Positions 5,961 through 7,124 of a stretch of 7,124 nt of DNA are shown in pieces; position 1 is the stretch's first letter, and each line of letters opens with the position of its first letter. Source of the DNA: Alphaproteobacteria bacterium (lineage in GTDB: Bacteria > Pseudomonadota > Alphaproteobacteria > ATCC43930 > CGMCC-115725); assembly GCA_030037055.1 (NCBI GenBank), contig JASHRZ010000205.1, positions 1-7,124 on the forward strand, in the 5' to 3' direction. Below the pieces are notes generated by a model that worked only from the letters and a program-made list of their open reading frames with translations, did not search any database and was not told the origin of the DNA. The translations under genes were made by a program, and so were the position numbers.

Positions 5961-6596
5961 TCAGGCCTTTCGCGCTTTGGCCGCCGCCAGCGTCGCGGCG
6001 ACGACATGGGGATAGGTGCCGCAGCGACAGAGATGGCCGGCAATCGCTCTTTGCACGTCTTCGGCGGTGGGATCGGGCGTGCGCTCCAGAAGCGCCGCGC
6101 AGCTCATCACGATGCCGGGCGTGCAGAAGGCGCATTGGAGCGCATCATGCTCGATGAAGGCGGCTTGCACCGGGTGTAGCCGGCCGCCGGTCGCCAGACC
6201 CTCGATGGTCGTGACGCTGCGCGTTCCGACATCGATCGCTAGCATCATGCAGGAACAGACGGTTGCGCCGTCGAGCCAGACCGTGCAGGCCGAACAGGCG
6301 CCGCGACCGCAGGAGATCTTGGTGCCGGTGAGCCCAAGCAGACCGCGCAACGCCTCGGCGAGCGTCATCCGCGGCTCGACCTCGATCGTCCGAGCCACGC
6401 CATTGACGGTGAGGGTGATTTGAACCGGATCGGGCCCCACGACCGCCGGGCCGCCGCTTTCCGCCGCCTCCCCCTGTCCGACGAGGACCGACGCAGCCTC
6501 GACCATTGCCGTCCCAGCCGTGGCGAGCGCGGAACCGCGCAGAAACGAGCGACGCGACAGGTCATGCGGCAAACTGCCTCGCCCCGGAATCGGCAT
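5961..6596 (-). CDS. Tat-exported [2Fe-2S] subunit of a PaoABC-type aldehyde oxidoreductase
   Basis: A 211-residue small subunit that relays electrons from the molybdenum centre to the FAD subunit. Residues 1-44 are a twin-arginine signal: LSRRSFLRG (13-21) followed by an Ala-rich hydrophobic core and a likely cleavage near GEAAES. The mature part has two iron-sulfur sites: a plant-ferredoxin-type site with Cys96, Cys101, Cys104 and Cys114 (CGRGACSACTV; the usual GACGACTV has a Ser here), and the alpha-helical site C155-x2-C158-x31-C190-x-C192. It aligns well with E. coli PaoA (YagT) in TIEGL (130-134) and HPVQAAFIEHD (141-151), but lacks PaoA's roughly 20-residue insert between the cysteine pairs. 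The start at 6596 is the only ATG giving a complete Tat motif; its ribosome binding site is weak (GAAGAGC about 11 bases upstream). It is the first gene of the operon and the only one of the three subunits with an export signal. Confidence 0.92.
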   Translation of the reverse strand: MPIPGRGSLPHDLSRRSFLRGSALATAGTAMVEAASVLVGQGEAAESGGPAVVGPDPVQITLTVNGVARTIEVEPRMTLAEALRGLLGLTGTKISCGRGACSACTVWLDGATVCSCMMLAIDVGTRSVTTIEGLATGGRLHPVQAAFIEHDALQCAFCTPGIVMSCAALLERTPDPTAEDVQRAIAGHLCRCGTYPHVVAATLAAAKARKA

Positions 6597-6868
6597 GTTT
6601 CGGGCCCGCTCTTCGGATCGAATGCCATTGGTGACACGCCAAGGGGCGCGCGGACCATGATCTACGTCAAGACCTCGAAAGCGGCAGCCGAACGTCTTTG
6701 TTCCGTCAATGCAATGCGGCGCTCACGCGCTGACTCGGACACTCGGTTTCTGCGGCGTCATGGCCGAGCCGGCCGACCCGGCGGCGACGAGGTGAGGAAA
6801 TACGGGATGCCCGTGACAAGGCTATGACGATTTGAAGAGGACGTGCATGATCTGTCCAGGACAGTAGG
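6597..6868. promoter_or_regulatory. leader region of the oxidoreductase operon
   Basis: These 272 bases separate the aldolase stop from the small-subunit start, long enough for an independent promoter. On the minus strand TTGACG occurs twice (6704-6709 and 6665-6670), matching five of six bases of the sigma-70 -35 box, but no good -10 lies 16-18 bases beyond either. A short plus-strand frame (6657-6827) lacks a ribosome binding site and protein character. No riboswitch or tRNA fold was recognised. Confidence 0.3.
6852..6864. repeat. 13-bp palindrome just past the aldolase stop
   Basis: CTGTCC-A-GGACAG is a perfect inverted repeat with 6-base arms around one base, beginning four bases beyond the TAG of the aldolase gene. 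The one-base centre makes it a poor RNA hairpin and a better protein-binding site shape; no T-run follows. It could serve the operon downstream, about 256 bases from its start codon, or be chance. Confidence 0.3.
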
Positions 6869-7124
6869 CTACCGCAGCTCCTCGGCGCCTTTCCAGACGT
6901 CGGCGACCGATTGGCGGGCCGCTTTGGCCAGGAGGCCGCTGTCATTGGCAATGGTGACCAGACGAAAGCCCAGCTTGAGCATGCGCACCGCATACTCCGC
7001 CGTGCCGCAATGGATGCCGGCCCTTATGCCGCGCTTGCCGGTCTCGCGCAGCAGGCGCTCGTAGATTTTCAGCACCTCCGGCTCCTCGCGGTCGAGCTTC
7101 GGCACCAGCCCCAGTGAAAAGCCG
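6869..7124 (-). CDS. HpcH/HpaI-family aldolase, C-terminal part (cut by window edge)
   Basis: Only the last 84 residues are visible; the frame stays open to the right edge, so the start and roughly two thirds of the protein (family length near 250-265) lie outside. The visible part reads GFSLGLVPKLDREEPEVL, then AGIHCGTAEYAVRMLKLGFRLVTIANDSGLLAKAARQSV, which fits the C-terminal strand-helix end of the HpaI-type class II aldolases: the segment after the conserved DLS/ASLG loop, and the GF-x-x-V-T-x-x-x-D-x-x-x-L element. Family members cleave 2-keto-3-deoxy or 4-hydroxy-2-oxo acids into pyruvate and an aldehyde in aromatic and sugar-acid degradation. The metal-binding Glu and Asp and the catalytic residues are in the missing part, so activity and substrate cannot be judged. 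It lies on the same strand as the oxidoreductase operon, 272 bases upstream of it. GTG at 7105 is inside the gene and is not its start. Confidence 0.8.
   Translation of the reverse strand, partial: GFSLGLVPKLDREEPEVLKIYERLLRETGKRGIRAGIHCGTAEYAVRMLKLGFRLVTIANDSGLLAKAARQSVADVWKGAEELR

Noticed and set aside
6665..6709. Two minus-strand TTGACG hexamers as -35 boxes
   Set aside because: Neither has a credible -10 box at 16-18 bases, so no promoter was called; they are mentioned only in the leader description.
6657..6827. Short plus-strand frame beginning MIYVKTSK in the operon leader
   Set aside because: No ribosome binding site before the ATG and Arg-rich low-complexity translation; more likely leader DNA.
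1..7124. CRISPR arrays, insertion sequences, tRNA or rRNA genes
   Set aside because: No regularly spaced repeats, no transposase-like frame with terminal repeats, and no tRNA or rRNA signature were seen on either strand.

Overview
This 7.1 kb window is GC-rich, and all clear gene pairs are closely packed with little non-coding DNA. The codon use, the phasin/PhaJ pair and the overall gene set suggest an alphaproteobacterium, probably of the Hyphomicrobiales. That placement is an inference; no rRNA or tRNA gene is present to confirm it, and the genus cannot be told from this sequence.

Left part (1-1330): a polyhydroxyalkanoate (PHA) pair. A phasin-like granule protein (minus, 71-532) and a PhaJ-type MaoC (R)-enoyl-CoA hydratase (plus, 796-1257) diverge from a 263-bp control region that holds a perfect 13-bp palindrome just upstream of the phasin gene. 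A 9-bp GC hairpin lies beyond the phasin stop at the window edge. The two genes fit one pathway: PhaJ draws (R)-3-hydroxyacyl-CoA from beta-oxidation for PHA synthesis, and phasin coats the granules.

Middle (1331-1883): a 71-aa conserved-looking hypothetical protein (minus), then a 337-bp gene-free stretch with several strong hairpins that looks like an extragenic repeat element.

Right part (1884-6596): a four-gene minus-strand operon. In transcription order it encodes a Tat-exported [2Fe-2S] subunit, a molybdopterin-binding catalytic subunit, an FAD subunit carrying the extra four-cysteine [4Fe-4S] insert, and a small exported nitroreductase of the SagB/ThcOx type. The first three match the subunit architecture of E. 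coli PaoABC, the periplasmic aldehyde oxidoreductase, though the gene order differs (small-large-medium). Only the small subunit has a Tat signal, so the complex is expected to fold and load cofactors in the cytoplasm and be exported as one unit. The exported flavoprotein encoded as the last gene is an unusual partner and could act with the enzyme in the periplasm. No XdhC/PaoD-type maturation factor is present in the window.

Right edge (6869-7124): the C-terminal 84 residues of an HpcH/HpaI-family aldolase, on the same strand and upstream of the operon but separated from it by 272 bp.
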